NCBI GenBank assembly: GCA_002786025.1
Contig: NHNW01000012.1
Location: forward strand, 186,001 to 250,000
Direction of reading: 5' to 3'
DNA: 64,000 nucleotides
Source: Zasmidium citrigriseum
Lineage: Eukaryota; Ascomycota; Dothideomycetes; Mycosphaerellales; Mycosphaerellaceae
The translations under genes and the position numbers were made by a program. The stretch's first letter is position 1. The number at the start of each line of letters is the position of its first letter. Shown in pieces: positions 63,436-64,000 of the stretch. The notes below the pieces were generated by a model. That model saw nothing but the letters and a program-made list of their open reading frames with translations, did not search any database and was not told the origin of the DNA.

Positions 63436-64000
63436 TCACGCTCCCCTTCTTCCCAACAGGTTGTAGTCGGCCGCACCTAAGCAGCTGCGTGCTCTGTAAT
63501 CCGCAGTATACACATCCATTAACGGATACTCTAGCCTTAATTGGCGTTCAGGAACATGAATACCAGCTGGTCGCTGTGAAGAAGTTAGTACACGGATCGC
63601 TTCTCACAAATAGCAAGTGCCGTCACTTGTCATCTTGCGGGATGGAAATGACACTTACTGTGCATCCAAAGCAGGGGGTCTGAGTGCCGCGGAGGTAGTA
63701 TGAACGACCATCCTCATCATCTCGTGTCTCACTGCTGTCATCACGCCACGGGCGTCGATTGCCGATGCAAAGGAGCTCTAATCCTGAAGTCGGTATGTCA
63801 CGAGCGATCTTCCGCATGAGTTTATTCGCGAAGTCGTCCAGACGATCTCGGCTGGGCTCCATCCGTGCCTGCTGGTCAAACGAGGGTGGTTCCAGTAGTT
63901 GCAGGATGCGAATCTGGCTTGACGCGAGTAGCAGTCCCTTCGATGGATCAGCGGGTGCTACACAGATGGTCATGATACTCACAAGTATTGCGTTGAAGTT
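63436..64000 (-). CDS. Tandem paralogue of the F-box/LRR-like gene, partial
   Basis: Three exons on the minus strand, >64000..63983, 63937..63659 and 63573..63436, are joined across introns of 45 and 85 nt; the 5' part is outside the window. The middle exon (LDDFANKLMRKIARDIPTSG, LELLCIGNRRPW, YYLRGTQTPCFG) aligns with the neighbour's VDAFANQIIRRIDRDSRS, LQLLVIGDARR and CYLRTTQTNRFG. The last exon ends CLGAADYNLLGRRGA, matching LGAADYNLLGRT. Intron positions correspond, so this is a tandem duplication in the same orientation, 191 bp apart. The acceptor of the 45-nt intron (TCGAAG) is weak. Confidence 0.75.

Overview
The window is nuclear DNA of a filamentous ascomycete (Pezizomycotina), most likely a Dothideomycete of the Mycosphaerella/Capnodiales type. 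The grounds are short spliceosomal introns (about 45-190 nt) with CTAAC/CTGAC-like branch points, dense genes on both strands, and orthologues of the developmental regulators MedA and VeA. The species is not identified; the class assignment is inference from gene content and style.

Layout. 1-13 kb: 3' part of a medA-like regulator, an ACS-family MFS transporter, a GPI-type secreted protein, a hypothetical protein with an LPRELR-type N-terminus, the kinetochore subunit Spc24 head-to-head with the mitochondrial fission factor Fis1, a GNAT acetyltransferase, a putatively myristoylated small protein and a putative small secreted six-cysteine protein. 13.5-19 kb: a gene-poor island with one orphan terminal exon and a strongly diverged tandem array of about 186-bp units. 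19-28 kb: a small membrane protein, the TRAPPII subunit Trs120/HypA and, divergently, the Rheb GAP tuberin (Tsc2). 28-46 kb: a 212-bp tandem repeat, a 73-residue hydrophilic protein, VeA with a long upstream region, a membrane-tethered Spt23/Mga2-type transcription factor, a single-pass membrane protein and a large basic nuclear protein. 46-53 kb: a single-pass membrane protein, a secreted SGNH/GDSL esterase, a conserved serine-rich protein and a secreted AttH/CrtC-like enzyme. 54-64 kb: small LPxELRE-type proteins, a KPWE-motif peroxin (Pex39-like) head-to-head with Scd6/LSM14, a berberine-bridge-type FAD oxidoreductase, and two tandem F-box/LRR-like paralogues, the second cut by the window edge.

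Most genes are unrelated housekeeping or regulatory genes; no biosynthetic cluster, transposon ORF, rRNA, tRNA or CRISPR was recognised. The most informative points are two apparent GC-AG introns, an in-frame intron inside the membrane anchor of the Spt23/Mga2 homologue, the unresolved VeA start, the diverged 186-bp array, and an intact/decayed pair of the same orphan exon 42 kb apart. Exon boundaries were derived by hand from splice consensus, reading frame and family alignment.
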